Below are positions 34,467 to 44,380 of a DNA stretch of 64,000 nucleotides, piece after piece. Numbering within the stretch: position 1 is the first letter of the stretch; the number at the start of each line of letters is the position of its first letter. Location of the stretch: the NCBI RefSeq assembly GCF_002161175.1, contig NZ_NFMA01000004.1, forward strand, positions 1 to 64,000, in the 5' to 3' direction. Made by a program: the position numbers and the translations under genes. The notes below the pieces were generated by a model, which was not told the origin of the DNA, did no database searches, and saw only the letters and a program-made list of their open reading frames with translations. This stretch comes from Flavonifractor sp. An100. GTDB taxonomy: Bacteria > Bacillota > Clostridia > Oscillospirales > Oscillospiraceae.

Positions 34467-35083
34467 AGCTCAGACTCCTGATGGACCGGAGCCTCCTGCT
34501 CCTCCTGCTCCTGTGCCTTCAAACGCTCCACTGCTGTCTCCAGCTCCAGCGTGAGCTGTTCCCCCTCCTTGGAGGAATCCGGCAGCTCCGGCAGCTCCTC
34601 CAAGCTGGAAAGGCCAAAGGAGCGCAGGAAGTTCTTCGTGGTACGAAACAGCGTCGGCCGGCCGGGTACCGCCAAGCGGCCCGCCTCCTCAATCAGCTCC
34701 CGCTCCAGCAGCAGACCCACGGTATAGGCGCTGTCCACTCCCCGGACCTGATCAATATACGCCCTGGTTACCGGCTGATAGTAGGCGATCACCGCCAACA
34801 CCTCCAAGGCGGGCTGGGACAGCCTGGCAGGCTTTCGGCTCTCCAGAGTCTTTCGGATATAGGGAGCAAATTCCGGGGCGGAACACAGCTGATAGCTGGT
34901 ATCCAGCTTGACCAGCCGGATTCCCCTCCGGTCGTAGCTGTACTGGTCCATCAGACGCTGGGCCACAGCGTCCAGCGTGGGCCGATCCACTTCCAGCCCC
35001 AGACAAAGCCGTTCCACCGCCACCGGCTCACCGGCGGCAAACAATACGCCCTCCAGCGCCGACTCCAATTCCTTGATTTCTAT
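34463..35083 (-). CDS. scpB: Segregation and condensation protein B
   Basis: ScpB is a winged-helix kleisin-associated subunit of the SMC-ScpAB condensin. The protein has typical ALEGVLFAAGEPV near its start and QPALEVLAVIAYYQPVTRAY. No ATG, GTG or TTG lies at a sensible place. The nearest open-frame TTGs are 82 bases upstream inside scpA and at 35068, where AAGGA is one base away. ATA at 35083 overlaps the scpA TAG stop (ATAG) and is preceded by GGGAGGG, giving MEIKELESALEG-like alignment and about 206 aa. I report that start as most likely, though it is unusual. Confidence 0.9.
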   Translation of the reverse strand: MEIKELESALEGVLFAAGEPVAVERLCLGLEVDRPTLDAVAQRLMDQYSYDRRGIRLVKLDTSYQLCSAPEFAPYIRKTLESRKPARLSQPALEVLAVIAYYQPVTRAYIDQVRGVDSAYTVGLLLERELIEEAGRLAVPGRPTLFRTTKNFLRSFGLSSLEELPELPDSSKEGEQLTLELETAVERLKAQEQEEQEAPVHQESEL

Positions 35084-35898
35084 GCCCCATCCCTCCCGTC
35101 TTCTCCCCGATCGGCCGTAATCTCCACCGGAGTCTCCTCCGTCCCGGTGCAGGTTACAGTACAATCCTCCTCTGTGCCGGCCAAATGGATGCGTCTGGCT
35201 TTACACAGCTCCAACACCGCCAAAAAAGTGGCCACCACCTCTGACCGGCTCCGGCTCCCTTTGAACAGCGCCCGAAAACGGGTCACCCCAAAGTGAATAA
35301 GTCTGCGCACGATCTCCCCTGCTTTATCCGACACCGGATAGGGTTCCCGGCCCACAATGCCCTGGAAGGCGGAAACCGGAGGCGGCAGACGCTGCTCCGA
35401 ACGGTTGAGCACCCCAGTAATGGCTCGGTACAGGTCCTCCTTTTCGTGGACATAGCGGTAGGTCCGATCGGGCTGAATGGCCTCCGGCACTTTTACCAGA
35501 TAGTCTCTACCATAGCGGTACCGCTCATCCAAAAGCGGGACCACCTGCTTGATTTTTAAATAATTCTCATTGCGCTGATGGGCCTCCAACGTGGCGATGA
35601 GCTGTTCCATCTCGCTGATGGCCTCCTCATCGTCGATGGAAAGGAGCATGCGGGTTTTGATGTAGATCAGGTGGGAGGCCATAGTGACAAATTCACTGGC
35701 AACCTCCAGATCCAACTCCTTTCTTCGGTCCATCCACTCCAGATATTGGTCTAAAATGAGGGAGATCTGAATATCCTTGATCTCCATTTTGTTCTTTCCC
35801 AGCAGATGAAGGATCAGGTCTAAAGGCCCTACAAAGTCCTCCATATTTTCCTCCCGGGCCTTCACCACCCCTTCCAGGCGGTAAATGGGTCCTTCCAC
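35080..35898 (-). CDS. scpA: Segregation and condensation protein A (kleisin)
   Basis: ScpA bridges SMC heads in bacterial condensin. The protein has the kleisin N-terminal pattern (FVGPLDLILHLLGKNKMEI) and a C-terminal winged helix (TRFRALFKGSRSRSEVVATF). I choose GTG 35898 because AGAGGAG lies eight bases upstream and the protein then begins EGPIYRLEGVVK as in relatives; two earlier starts lack a good site. Length is 272 aa. A consensus sigma-A promoter lies at 36035-36063. Confidence 0.94.
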   Translation of the reverse strand: MEGPIYRLEGVVKAREENMEDFVGPLDLILHLLGKNKMEIKDIQISLILDQYLEWMDRRKELDLEVASEFVTMASHLIYIKTRMLLSIDDEEAISEMEQLIATLEAHQRNENYLKIKQVVPLLDERYRYGRDYLVKVPEAIQPDRTYRYVHEKEDLYRAITGVLNRSEQRLPPPVSAFQGIVGREPYPVSDKAGEIVRRLIHFGVTRFRALFKGSRSRSEVVATFLAVLELCKARRIHLAGTEEDCTVTCTGTEETPVEITADRGEDGRDGA

Positions 35899-36034
35899 CC
35901 GCTCATCTCCTCTCGCGGCTTTCATCGTTCTTCTGTGTACGGGCCTCTCCGGGATCGTTTCCCTCTCCCAACTCCCCGTTTCGCCACGAGGCTTGTACAA
36001 AATTCGGCCGCAAAGCAATAGCTTAACAGATTAT

Positions 36035-36063
36035 ATTATAGCAAAATATGAACCCAATTACAA
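36035..36063 (-). promoter_or_regulatory. Strong sigma-A promoter of scpAB
   Basis: On the minus strand TTGTAA (36058-36063), a 17-bp spacer and a perfect TATAAT (36035-36040). It diverges from the promoter of the plus-strand membrane protein gene. Confidence 0.8.
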
Positions 36064-36092
36064 GGAACATTTCCCTTCCACTCAGCCCTCCC

Positions 36093-36121
36093 TTGCCAAC
36101 GTCCTCCAGCTGTGGTAGGAT
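36093..36121 (+). promoter_or_regulatory. Probable promoter of the CmpB-like gene
   Basis: TTGCCA (36093-36098), a 17-bp spacer and TAGGAT (36116-36121) with a TGG extended -10. Confidence 0.5.
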
Positions 36122-36172
36122 TATGGCCATCCAATTTTATCGCCGCTTCTGCGGCCACGCAAGGAGTATCCT

Positions 36173-37504
36173 ATGGACTTTACATTTTATCAGCTTCTCT
36201 GGTTCTTTCTGGCCTATGCCTTTTTGGGCTGGCTGTGTGAAACGGCACTGGCTGCCGCCAAAAAGGGGCGTCTGCTTAACCGCGGCTTTTTAAATACCCC
36301 CTTTTCCCCTGTCTATGGCTTAGCTGGTGTGCTTTTTGCGATTTTCCTCCCTGAACTGCGGGAGGACCCCTTTTTTCTGTTTTTGTTCGGCATGATTTTG
36401 GCCACTGGTCTGGAACTGTTCACAGGCATTTTACTGGAACGGATTTTTCGACAAAAGTGGTGGGATTATTCCCAGGAGCGGTTTCAATTTGAGGGCCATA
36501 TCTGCCTGAAATACGCCCTTCTCTGGGGCCTGAGCGCCCTATTCTGCATCTTTGTAGGAAATCCACTGCTCCTGCGCCTGCTGTCCTTGTTTCCAGAGCG
36601 CATTGGCCGCATTATTCTGTTGGTCATTTTTTGTATACTGGCCGGCGATTTGATCAGCTCCACTGCCGCTCTCTTACAGCTCAACGGTAGCTTGAAGGGC
36701 CCCAGCGGCATTTCCAGACGCCTGCGCTGGATGACCAATGCCCTGGATAACACCGTCACCCGCTATGTCCAGCGCCGTATGGCCAGGGCATATCCCAGCC
36801 TGGAGCGGGAGCAGCTACAGCAGCGGGCCGCCCAGCTCCCTCACAAGGAACGGGCAACGGTATTTGCCCAGGGGTGCTGCTTTTATAAGCTGGCCTGTCT
36901 GTTTTTCCTGGGCGCATTTTTAGGTGACATCATTGAAACTCTGTTTTGCCGCGCCACAGCCGGTGTTTGGATGAGTCGAAGCAGTGTTGTCTACGGCCCC
37001 TTTTCCATCGTTTGGGGGCTGGGCGCCGTTCTTCTCACCGCTTTACTGTATAAATACCGTCACCGCAGCGACGGCTACATATTTTTCATTGGTACCGTTG
37101 TTGGCGGCGCTTACGAGTACGCCTGCTCCGTCTTCACGGAATTGGTGTTTGGTACGGTATTTTGGGACTACAGCCATCTCCCCTTCAACTTGGGTGGGCG
37201 CATCAACCTTCTCTACTGCTTTTTCTGGGGAATCGCTTCGGTGGTCTGGCTTAAGGTAATCTACCCCCTGCTCTCCGGCTGGATTGAACGGCTCCCCATC
37301 TCTGTGGGAAAGGTCCTCACTTGGGTCATGCTGCTGTTTATGGTCTTTAACATTGCCATTTCCTGCCTCGCTCTGGGCCGCTACACCCAGCGGCATACCA
37401 TGGAGAATCCCCCGCAAACCAACTTAGGCACATTTTTGGATGAACGGTTTCCAGACAGCCGCATGGAGCATATCTATCCCAACGCAATTCTGGTTGATTC
37501 GTAA
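36173..37504 (+). CDS. Duplicated CmpB-type putative ABC-transporter membrane protein (PF06541)
   Basis: The 443-aa multi-pass membrane protein contains two copies of the PF06541 fold. Copy 1 spans about residues 1-170 (FLGWLCETALAAAKKGRLLN, GYFNTPF-like RGFLNTPFSPVYG, WWDYSQERFQFEGHICL). Copy 2 spans about 230-420 (FLGAFLGDIIETLFCR, SSVVYGPFSIVWG, FWDYSHLPFNLGGRINLLYC). A cytoplasmic linker joins them. PF06541 is labelled a putative type IV ABC transporter, but no ATPase is adjacent and the substrate is unknown. AAGGAGTATCCT precedes the ATG. It is one of only two clear plus-strand genes in the housekeeping part of the window. Confidence 0.82.
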   Translation: MDFTFYQLLWFFLAYAFLGWLCETALAAAKKGRLLNRGFLNTPFSPVYGLAGVLFAIFLPELREDPFFLFLFGMILATGLELFTGILLERIFRQKWWDYSQERFQFEGHICLKYALLWGLSALFCIFVGNPLLLRLLSLFPERIGRIILLVIFCILAGDLISSTAALLQLNGSLKGPSGISRRLRWMTNALDNTVTRYVQRRMARAYPSLEREQLQQRAAQLPHKERATVFAQGCCFYKLACLFFLGAFLGDIIETLFCRATAGVWMSRSSVVYGPFSIVWGLGAVLLTALLYKYRHRSDGYIFFIGTVVGGAYEYACSVFTELVFGTVFWDYSHLPFNLGGRINLLYCFFWGIASVVWLKVIYPLLSGWIERLPISVGKVLTWVMLLFMVFNIAISCLALGRYTQRHTMENPPQTNLGTFLDERFPDSRMEHIYPNAILVDS

Positions 37505-37513
37505 AAGGTCCGT

Positions 37514-37551
37514 AAAAAAACCGTGTATCCTTCCGGATACACGGTTTTTTT
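37514..37551. terminator. Bidirectional terminator between the CmpB-like gene and engB
   Basis: AAAAAACCGTGTATCC and its perfect complement (37515-37550) give a strong hairpin with A/T tails on both strands. It serves convergent genes. Confidence 0.92.
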
Positions 37552-38149
37552 AACCCCTGGGAGTAATATGAGAAAAGATCTGGTCCAACAGCTGCTGCCG
37601 TCCGTCCCCCTTCTCCGCGGAAAAGGGAATCACACAGGTGGAATCATCCAGCTGTAGCGTCTGTCGAATCAGCTGCAAATTGGGCTCAATTTCCCGTTTT
37701 TTCAGCTTATCCAGCTTATTGGCCACCACCACAAGGGGGCAGCCTGTGGCACGAAACCACTCTGCCATGGTGCAGTCGTCAGCAGTGGGCTTATGGCGGG
37801 CATCCACGATCATAACGCCCAAGGTCATTTGGTCGGGCTGGGCAAAGTAATCTTCCATCAGCCTGCCCCACCGGTCCCGTTCTTCCTTTGAGACCTTGGC
37901 ATAGCCGTAACCGGGCAAATCCACCAGATAAAAGGTGCCATCAATTTTAAAATAATTGATGTGGACGGTCTTTCCAGGCGCAGCCCCCACCCGGGCAAAA
38001 TTTTTCCGGTTCAAAAGCCGGTTTATGGCCGAAGACTTTCCCACGTTGGAACGCCCGGCAAAGGCCACCTGGGGCAAACCATCCCGCAAAAAATCCTTGG
38101 GTGAGGCGGCAGAGAGAATAAACTCCGCTTTTTGTAAATTGACAGCCAT
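37550..38149 (-). CDS. engB: Ribosome biogenesis GTPase YsxC/EngB
   Basis: EngB is an essential GTPase in 50S assembly. The 199-aa protein has P-loop GRSNVGKSSAIN, DLPGYGYA (G3) and NKLDKLK (G4). It lies directly after lon, the usual tig-clpX-lon-engB order. Confidence 0.96.
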   Translation of the reverse strand: MAVNLQKAEFILSAASPKDFLRDGLPQVAFAGRSNVGKSSAINRLLNRKNFARVGAAPGKTVHINYFKIDGTFYLVDLPGYGYAKVSKEERDRWGRLMEDYFAQPDQMTLGVMIVDARHKPTADDCTMAEWFRATGCPLVVVANKLDKLKKREIEPNLQLIRQTLQLDDSTCVIPFSAEKGDGRQQLLDQIFSHITPRG

Positions 38150-38159
38150 CCCGCACCTC

Positions 38160-40607
38160 TCACTGACGAAGCCGGGCAGCCGGACGGGTATTGTTCGGGG
38201 CCACCAGCTCCGGAATCACCGGCTCCTCCCCTGTCTTCTGCTGGGAAGGTTCCCCCTGTCCAACCACCGGCAGTGGCTGCAGCAGGGCCTGGGACAACAC
38301 CTGATCCGCTCGCTCCACCAGGACAAATTGCAGGGCTTTGCGCACGGTCTGATCAATTTCTTCCAGATCCTTGCCGTTATCCGCTGGGATAATGACCGTC
38401 TTAATTCCATTGCGGAAGGCAGCCATGGTTTTTTCCTTCAGCCCTCCAATGGGGAGCACCCGGCCCCGCAGAGTAACCTCTCCCGTCATGGCAATCCCCC
38501 GGCGCACCGGCGTCCCGGTCAGGGCGGAGACCATGGCGGTGGTGATAGCAATGCCCGCCGACGGCCCGTCCTTGGGGACGGCGCCCTCCGGGAAGTGGAC
38601 ATGGATGTCCTTTTCCTTGTAAAAATCAACCGAGATTCCAAGCCGGTCCGACTGGCTTCGGATGTAGCTCAGTGCAGCATGGGCAGACTCCTTCATCACG
38701 TCTCCCAGATTTCCCGTCAGCTCCACTTTGCCCGAGCCGGGCACCACATTGACCTCCACCTCCAGCAGTTCACCGCCCACGGAGGTCCAGGCCAGGCCAT
38801 TGACCACGCCTACCCGCTCCTCCAGCACCTGCCGTTCGGGGTAGTACCGGGGCGCGCCTAAGAATTCTTGAAGTTGCTTTTCTGTAATGTGAATAGACTT
38901 TACACTATTAGCTACGATCTTCATTGCAGATTTCCGGCACAGGGCCGCCAGATTCCGCTCCAAAACTCGCACACCAGACTCCCGGGTATAGGAGGCGATG
39001 ATCTCCCGAATGGCTCCATCGGATACCTTCAGCTGTTGCCGGCTCAGGCCATGGCGCTTGAGCTCCTTAGGCAGCAGGTGCTTCTTGGCAATCTGGAGCT
39101 TCTCCTCGTCGGTGTAGCTGGAAAGCTCAATCACTTCCATCCGGTCCAACAACGGACGGGGAATGGTCTCTGTGGTATTGGCCGTGGTGATAAACATGAC
39201 CTCAGACAGATCAAAGGGGATTTCTAGGAAGTTGTCCCGGAAGGTGCTGTTCTGCTCCCCATCCAGGACCTCCAGCAGAGCGGAGGCCGGGTCACCCCGG
39301 TGGTCATGGCCCAGCTTATCGATCTCATCCAGCAGGATCAGCGGGTTACAGCTGCCCGCCTGGTTAATGGCGGAAATAATCCGCCCAGGCATGGCCCCCA
39401 CATAGGTCTTCCGGTGTCCCCGGATTTCCGCCTCATCACTGACACCGCCCAGAGAGATCCGGGCCAGCTTCCGGTTCATGGCCCGGGCCATGGACATGGC
39501 GATGGAGGTTTTACCCACACCAGGAGGACCTACCAGACACAGAACCTGCCCTTTAAGCTGAGGTGCCAGTTGCTTGACCGCCACGAACTCCAAAATACGT
39601 TCCTTGACCTTCTCCAAGCCAAAGTGATCCTGGTCCAGCGCCTTTTTCACCGCCGCCACGTTCACCTTTTCCTTGGTGGTCACGCCCCAGGGCAGCTCCA
39701 GACACACATCCAGGTAACTGCGCAGCACCGTGGCCTCCGAGGACCCAAAGGGCTGCTTGGTCAAGCGGCTCAGCTCTTTATTCAGCTTCTCCCGCACCCC
39801 GTCTGGCAGCTTGGCCTTGGCGATTTTTTCCCGGTATTCCTCAAACTCATCGGTGCCCTCTCCCTCACCCAGCTCATTCTGGATGGCTTTGAGCTGCTCC
39901 CGGAGGTAGTAGTCCCGCTGATGGCCGGCAATCTGCTCCCGGGCCTTATTCTGAATCTCGGCGTCCAGGGACAGGATCTCCACCTCACGCTCCAGCAGAC
40001 GGTGGAGCTTTTCCAGCCGCCGCACCGGGCGCAATTCCTCCAGAATTGCCTGTTTGTCGCTGTTGCGCATGGCAATGTTCTGGGCGATGTAGTCTGCAAT
40101 ATGGCCGGGGTCCTGGCTGGCCAGCACATGGATGAGCAGATCGGGAGATACCTTGGGAGCCAGCTCCGTGTACTGCTGGAACAGTTCGTAGGTGGCCCGC
40201 ATCAGCGCCTCTGTTTTCGCGCTGCCCTTGGCTGGCGCCTCAGCCTCCGCGATCTCCTGCACCTCTGCCTCCAGGTAGGGTTCGGTGCGCATCAATCCCA
40301 GCATGCGGCCTCTGGACTGTCCCTCCACCATCACCCGGACATTGTCGCCGGGCATGCGGAGAATCTGGCGTACATTGGAAATGGTACCCACTGCGTAGAG
40401 ATCATCCTTGCCAGGGGCATCCACGGAAATATCCTTTTGTCCCACCAGAAATACCGGACTTCCCGCCGTCATGGCTTCCTCCAGGGCTTTGATGGAGATA
40501 TCCCGGGCCACCTCAAAATGGATCAACACATTGGGGAAGACCGTTAGCCCCCGCAGGGCAATCACCGGCATGGTGCTGGTATGCAACAAATCCCATTCTT
40601 TACTCAT
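38160..40607 (-). CDS. lon: ATP-dependent protease Lon
   Basis: Lon degrades misfolded and regulatory proteins. The 815-aa protein has an N-terminal LAN domain (about 10-205), AAA+ ATPase with Walker [10 protein letters not shown] and Walker [11 protein letters not shown], and a C-terminal Ser-Lys protease domain with KDGPSAGIA and [15 protein letters not shown] short Pro/Gln-rich tail follows. It lies downstream of the clpX terminator. Confidence 0.97.
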   Translation of the reverse strand: MSKEWDLLHTSTMPVIALRGLTVFPNVLIHFEVARDISIKALEEAMTAGSPVFLVGQKDISVDAPGKDDLYAVGTISNVRQILRMPGDNVRVMVEGQSRGRMLGLMRTEPYLEAEVQEIAEAEAPAKGSAKTEALMRATYELFQQYTELAPKVSPDLLIHVLASQDPGHIADYIAQNIAMRNSDKQAILEELRPVRRLEKLHRLLEREVEILSLDAEIQNKAREQIAGHQRDYYLREQLKAIQNELGEGEGTDEFEEYREKIAKAKLPDGVREKLNKELSRLTKQPFGSSEATVLRSYLDVCLELPWGVTTKEKVNVAAVKKALDQDHFGLEKVKERILEFVAVKQLAPQLKGQVLCLVGPPGVGKTSIAMSMARAMNRKLARISLGGVSDEAEIRGHRKTYVGAMPGRIISAINQAGSCNPLILLDEIDKLGHDHRGDPASALLEVLDGEQNSTFRDNFLEIPFDLSEVMFITTANTTETIPRPLLDRMEVIELSSYTDEEKLQIAKKHLLPKELKRHGLSRQQLKVSDGAIREIIASYTRESGVRVLERNLAALCRKSAMKIVANSVKSIHITEKQLQEFLGAPRYYPERQVLEERVGVVNGLAWTSVGGELLEVEVNVVPGSGKVELTGNLGDVMKESAHAALSYIRSQSDRLGISVDFYKEKDIHVHFPEGAVPKDGPSAGIAITTAMVSALTGTPVRRGIAMTGEVTLRGRVLPIGGLKEKTMAAFRNGIKTVIIPADNGKDLEEIDQTVRKALQFVLVERADQVLSQALLQPLPVVGQGEPSQQKTGEEPVIPELVAPNNTRPAARLRQ

Positions 40608-40634
40608 ATGGTTTCACTTCCTTTCGCAGGTAAG

Positions 40635-40682
40635 AAAAAAACGCCCCGGGCCCGCCGTTCCGGGGGCACCGCGGGGCGTTTT
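40635..40682 (-). terminator. Terminator between clpX and lon
   Basis: A GC-rich stem with arms ACGCCCCG and CGGGGCGT (outer 40641-40679) is followed on the minus strand by TTTTTTTCTTAC. It is imperfect in the middle. lon starts only about 30 bases further on, so read-through is likely to matter for lon expression. Confidence 0.75.
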
Positions 40683-40701
40683 GTAGAATTGAAATCGTAT
40701 G

Positions 40702-42021
40702 TTATCCCGCGTGGGTCCCGGGGAGTCCTCCCCGTTCCGCCCGCAGGGACGCCTTGCCCAATTTGGGGCGCTGGTTCCGTTCCGGGTCCCGGGTAACCTC
40801 CGGCGCCGCTCCGTCGGTAATGCAGGGCGCTGTGATGGAGACCTTTACGATGGTAGGATCAGAGGGCACATCATACATGATCTTGGTCATGAGCTCCTCC
40901 AGAACCGCCCGCAGACCGCGGGCTCCGATTCCCCGGGCCACCGCCCGGTCTGCCACGGCCTCCAGAGCATCCCGGCTGAAATCCAGCTCCACCTGGTCAT
41001 ACTCCAGCAGCTTTTGGTACTGTTTCACCAGCGCGTTTTTGGGCTCAGTGAGAATCTGGACCATCTGGTCCCGGTCCAAGGATTCCAGGGTGGTGATCAC
41101 CGGCAGACGGCCCACCAGCTCAGGGATAATCCCAAACTTCAACAGGTCCTGGGGCTGAATTTCGCTCATCAGCTGGCCCACATTGCGCTCCTTCTTGCTC
41201 TGGATCTCTGCTCCGAAGCCCATAGTCCGCTTATCCAAGCGATTTTCAATGATTTTATCAATGCCGTCAAAGGCGCCACCACAGATGAACAGAATGTTCT
41301 TGGTGTCGATCTGGATAAATTCCTGATGGGGGTGCTTGCGTCCTCCCTGGGGCGGAACGTTGGCCACCGTACCCTCCAGAATCTTCAGCAGAGCCTGCTG
41401 CACGCCCTCGCCGGAGACATCTCGGGTGATGGAGGTATTCTCACTCTTGCGGGCGATCTTATCCATCTCATCAATGTAGATGATGCCCCGCTCAGCCAGG
41501 TCAATGTCATAATCGGCGGCCTGGACCAGGCGCAGGAGAATATTCTCCACGTCGTCACCCACATAGCCCGCTTCCGTCAGGGTGGTAGCATCCGCAATGG
41601 CAAAGGGCACCTTTAGCACCCGGGCCAGAGTCTGGGCAAAGAGGGTCTTTCCGCAGCCAGTGGGGCCCATGAGCAGAATGTTGCTCTTCTGCAGCTCCAC
41701 ATCTTCAGCTCCGCCAAAGTAGATGCGCTTATAATGATTGTAAACGGCCACGGAAAGCGCTACCTTCGCCCGCTGCTGGCCGATGATATACTGATCCAGA
41801 ACCCCGTGGATCTCCTGTGGCGTGGGGATCACATCGGGGACTCCGCGGTCATCCTCCACTTCCTCCACCGGATCATAGCCGTCATCCAAAATGCCCATAC
41901 AAAGCTGGACACATTCATTACAGATGTAGGCGCCGGGACCGGCAATGATGCGCCGGACCTGATCCTGGTGCTTGCCGCAGAAGGAACAGCGGATATTTTT
42001 CTTCTCGTCGTTTCGAGCCAT
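40702..42021 (-). CDS. clpX: ATP-dependent Clp protease ATP-binding subunit ClpX
   Basis: ClpX unfolds substrates and feeds them to ClpP. The 439-aa protein has an N-terminal C4 zinc domain (CSFCGKH and CNECVQLC), Walker [10 protein letters not shown], Walker B YIDEMDKI and the ClpP-binding-type loop region before the sensor domain. The C-terminal tail is unusually long and basic ([20 protein letters not shown]). Confidence 0.97.
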   Translation of the reverse strand: MARNDEKKNIRCSFCGKHQDQVRRIIAGPGAYICNECVQLCMGILDDGYDPVEEVEDDRGVPDVIPTPQEIHGVLDQYIIGQQRAKVALSVAVYNHYKRIYFGGAEDVELQKSNILLMGPTGCGKTLFAQTLARVLKVPFAIADATTLTEAGYVGDDVENILLRLVQAADYDIDLAERGIIYIDEMDKIARKSENTSITRDVSGEGVQQALLKILEGTVANVPPQGGRKHPHQEFIQIDTKNILFICGGAFDGIDKIIENRLDKRTMGFGAEIQSKKERNVGQLMSEIQPQDLLKFGIIPELVGRLPVITTLESLDRDQMVQILTEPKNALVKQYQKLLEYDQVELDFSRDALEAVADRAVARGIGARGLRAVLEELMTKIMYDVPSDPTIVKVSITAPCITDGAAPEVTRDPERNQRPKLGKASLRAERGGLPGTHAG

Positions 42022-42105
42022 GGATACACCTCGTCAATTTACATCGGTTCGCCCCCTGAAACTCCAAGGGGCTCCCCGTTCCGCCCATGGATTTGCGCCG
42101 GTGAA

Positions 42106-42693
42106 TCAGCGATGCTCAATCACCTTGTCGATCAGGCCATACTCCATGGCCTCCTGGGCAGTCATAAAGTTGTCGCGCTCACAGTCGGCGGTAACCACTT
42201 CCATGGACTTACCAGTATTCTCCGACAAAATGCGGTTCATGCGCTTTTTCACAATCTCCAGCCGCTTGAGGTGGATGGCCATATCAGTGATCTGGCCCTG
42301 CGTCCCGGCAGAGGGCTGATGAATCATGATCTCCGCGTTGGGCAGGGCCAAACGCTTGCCCTTCGCTCCGGAGGACAGCAGGAAGGCCCCCATGGAGGCC
42401 GCCATGCCGATGCAGATGGTAGACACATCGCACTTAACATACTGCATGGTATCGTAGATCGCCATACCGGCCGTTACCGAACCGCCGGGGCTGTTGATGT
42501 AAAACTGAATGTCCTTGTCCGGGTCCTGGGCCTCCAGATAAAGAAGCTGAGCCACCACCAGGGAGGCAGTGGTGTCATTGACTTCCTCAGAGAGCATAAT
42601 GATCCGGTCATTGAGCAGACGGGAAAAAATATCATAGGACCGCTCGCCTCGGTTGGTCTGCTCGACTACATAGGGAACTAAACTCATAAACAA
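42106..42693 (-). CDS. clpP: ATP-dependent Clp protease proteolytic subunit
   Basis: The 195-aa serine protease has the catalytic Ser in [11 protein letters not shown], His in [10 protein letters not shown] and a downstream Asp. Residues match the tetradecameric ClpP family and length is normal. It precedes clpX and follows tig. Confidence 0.97.
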   Translation of the reverse strand: MFMSLVPYVVEQTNRGERSYDIFSRLLNDRIIMLSEEVNDTTASLVVAQLLYLEAQDPDKDIQFYINSPGGSVTAGMAIYDTMQYVKCDVSTICIGMAASMGAFLLSSGAKGKRLALPNAEIMIHQPSAGTQGQITDMAIHLKRLEIVKKRMNRILSENTGKSMEVVTADCERDNFMTAQEAMEYGLIDKVIEHR

Positions 42694-42817
42694 TACTCCT
42701 TTTTTTCAAACGGTGATACCCAAGTATAACCGTCCCAGGGGAAAACAATTCCTCCCATTCCAAAGGAAACCGTTGTCTCCAGCCTTTGGAGTCCTCTCCC
42801 CTTCTAATACACACGCA

Positions 42818-42844
42818 CCCGAGGCAGCAGAACGCTGCCTCGGG
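42818..42844 (-). terminator. Probable terminator after tig
   Basis: A perfect 11-bp stem CCCGAGGCAGC/GCTGCCTCGGG with a 5-base loop. The following minus-strand bases (TGCGTGTGTATT) have no clean T-run, so termination may be partial. Confidence 0.55.
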
Positions 42845-42859
42845 TTGTGATGCGCTTGC

Positions 42860-44245
42860 TTACTCAGCCTTGGGCTCCTCCGCCTCGTCAGCCTTCTTCT
42901 TGCGGGTACGCTTGGGCTTCTCTTCGCCCTCAGCCCCCTCCTCGTCGGCCTTCTTAGCGGCCTTTTTCTTGGCCTTGCCCACCTTGGCCTCGGCGATGAC
43001 CAGTTCGCTGGCCTTCTTCAGGCGCAGGTCCTTGGTCAGATCGGCAGTGGGAACGGCAGCCTTCACCTGCTCCGCCTTCAGGCCGTACTGCTCAGCCAGA
43101 CGGTTGATCTCCGCCTCGATCTCCTCCTCAGAGACCTGGAGCTGCTCGGCATCCGCCACAGCGGTGAGAGCCAGCTCGATCTGGACCTGGCGCAGAGCGG
43201 AGGGACGGGCAGAGGCGCGCATCATCTCAGGGGTCATGCCCATCATCTTCATGTAGTCGTCCATGGAGATGCCCTGGCTCTGCATCCGCATAGCATAGTC
43301 GTCCATCAGCTTATCCAGCTGGACCTCCACCATGCCGTCAGGGATCTCGCACTCCATGTTCTCCACCAGCTGCTCCATCACAGCGTTCTCAAAGTCGTTC
43401 TGGGCCTGGGCCTCCAGACGCTTGGTCCGCTTCTCGCCCAGATCCTTGCGGAAGGCCTCCAGAGTCTCAAACTCGGAGACGTCCTTGGCAAACTCGTCGT
43501 CCAGCTCGGGGGTCTGGGGCTCCTTGACCTCGTTGACCTTCACGTGGAAGACCACAGCCTTACCGGCCAGATCAGCGTGGTAGTCCTCGGGGAAGGTGAT
43601 GTCCAGATCCTTCTCCTCACCGGCCTTCATGCCGATGATCTGATCCTCAAAGCCAGGAACGAAGGAGCCGGAGCCCAGCTTCAGCTCGTAGTTCTCGCCC
43701 TTGCCGCCCTCAAAGGGGGTGCCGTTGTCAAAGCCCTCAAAGTCGATGACCGCGGTGTCGCCCTTCTTGGCCTTGCGCTTGACGCTGACCAGACGGGTGG
43801 CACGGTCCACGTAGGGCTTCATCTCCTCATCGATGTCCTTCTCGGTGACCTTGACCTCCTCCTTGGGAGCGGTCAGACCCTTATACTCGCCCAGCTTCAC
43901 CTCGGGGCGGACAGAGACCAGAGCCTTGAAGGTGAAGCCGTCCTTGCCGGCCTCAACGATCTCCATCTTGGGGTAGCCCACGTCGTCCAGGTTCTGCTCC
44001 TTGACGGCCTGCTCATAGGCACCAGGATAAACTGCATTGATGGCGTCTTCATAAAATACACCGGAGCCGTACATACCCTCGATGATCTTCCGGGGAGCCT
44101 TGCCCTTACGGAAGCCGGGGACGTTGATCTTGCTGCGGTTCTTCAAATAGGCCTGCTGTACCGCGGTCTCAAACTCTTCCGCTTCAACCTGGATGGTCAG
44201 CTCGACCGTGCTCTTTTCTTTTTTCTCAACGCTGGTGACCTTCAT
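42860..44245 (-). CDS. tig: Trigger factor
   Basis: Trigger factor is the ribosome-bound chaperone. The 461-aa protein has the ribosome-binding signature GFRKGKAPRKIIE in its N-terminal domain, an FKBP-type PPIase domain (about 150-240, with DTAVIDFEGF and GSGSFVPGFEDQIIGM) and the helical C-terminal domain. An extra highly charged tail (about 425-461, Lys/Glu-rich) exceeds the usual length. Codons look strongly biased toward C/G endings, in line with high expression. Confidence 0.96.
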   Translation of the reverse strand: MKVTSVEKKEKSTVELTIQVEAEEFETAVQQAYLKNRSKINVPGFRKGKAPRKIIEGMYGSGVFYEDAINAVYPGAYEQAVKEQNLDDVGYPKMEIVEAGKDGFTFKALVSVRPEVKLGEYKGLTAPKEEVKVTEKDIDEEMKPYVDRATRLVSVKRKAKKGDTAVIDFEGFDNGTPFEGGKGENYELKLGSGSFVPGFEDQIIGMKAGEEKDLDITFPEDYHADLAGKAVVFHVKVNEVKEPQTPELDDEFAKDVSEFETLEAFRKDLGEKRTKRLEAQAQNDFENAVMEQLVENMECEIPDGMVEVQLDKLMDDYAMRMQSQGISMDDYMKMMGMTPEMMRASARPSALRQVQIELALTAVADAEQLQVSEEEIEAEINRLAEQYGLKAEQVKAAVPTADLTKDLRLKKASELVIAEAKVGKAKKKAAKKADEEGAEGEEKPKRTRKKKADEAEEPKAE

Positions 44246-44318
44246 TTGTCCAAATTCCTCCTGTGGACGCGGGCTGCCTTTGCAGGGTCAAACCGCGCCT
44301 TTTTACTTTCGCCACGAT

Positions 44319-44347
44319 ATTCTATCAGATATCTGTCTATTTGACCA
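44319..44347 (-). promoter_or_regulatory. Probable sigma-A promoter of tig
   Basis: On the minus strand TGGTCA (44342-44347), a 17-bp spacer and TAGAAT (44319-44324), followed by an untranslated leader of about 70 bases. Confidence 0.6.
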
Positions 44348-44380
44348 GAGTATTTTTAAGAAATTTCCATGAAATTTTCC

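Noticed and set aside
38160-40607. Long open frames on the strand opposite lon, the ltaS-like gene, ispH-rpsA and thrC (250-600 codons)
   Set aside because: They mirror well-identified minus-strand genes, have low-complexity His/Gln/Leu-rich translations, and lack ribosome-binding sites and family resemblance. They come from codon bias on the coding strand.
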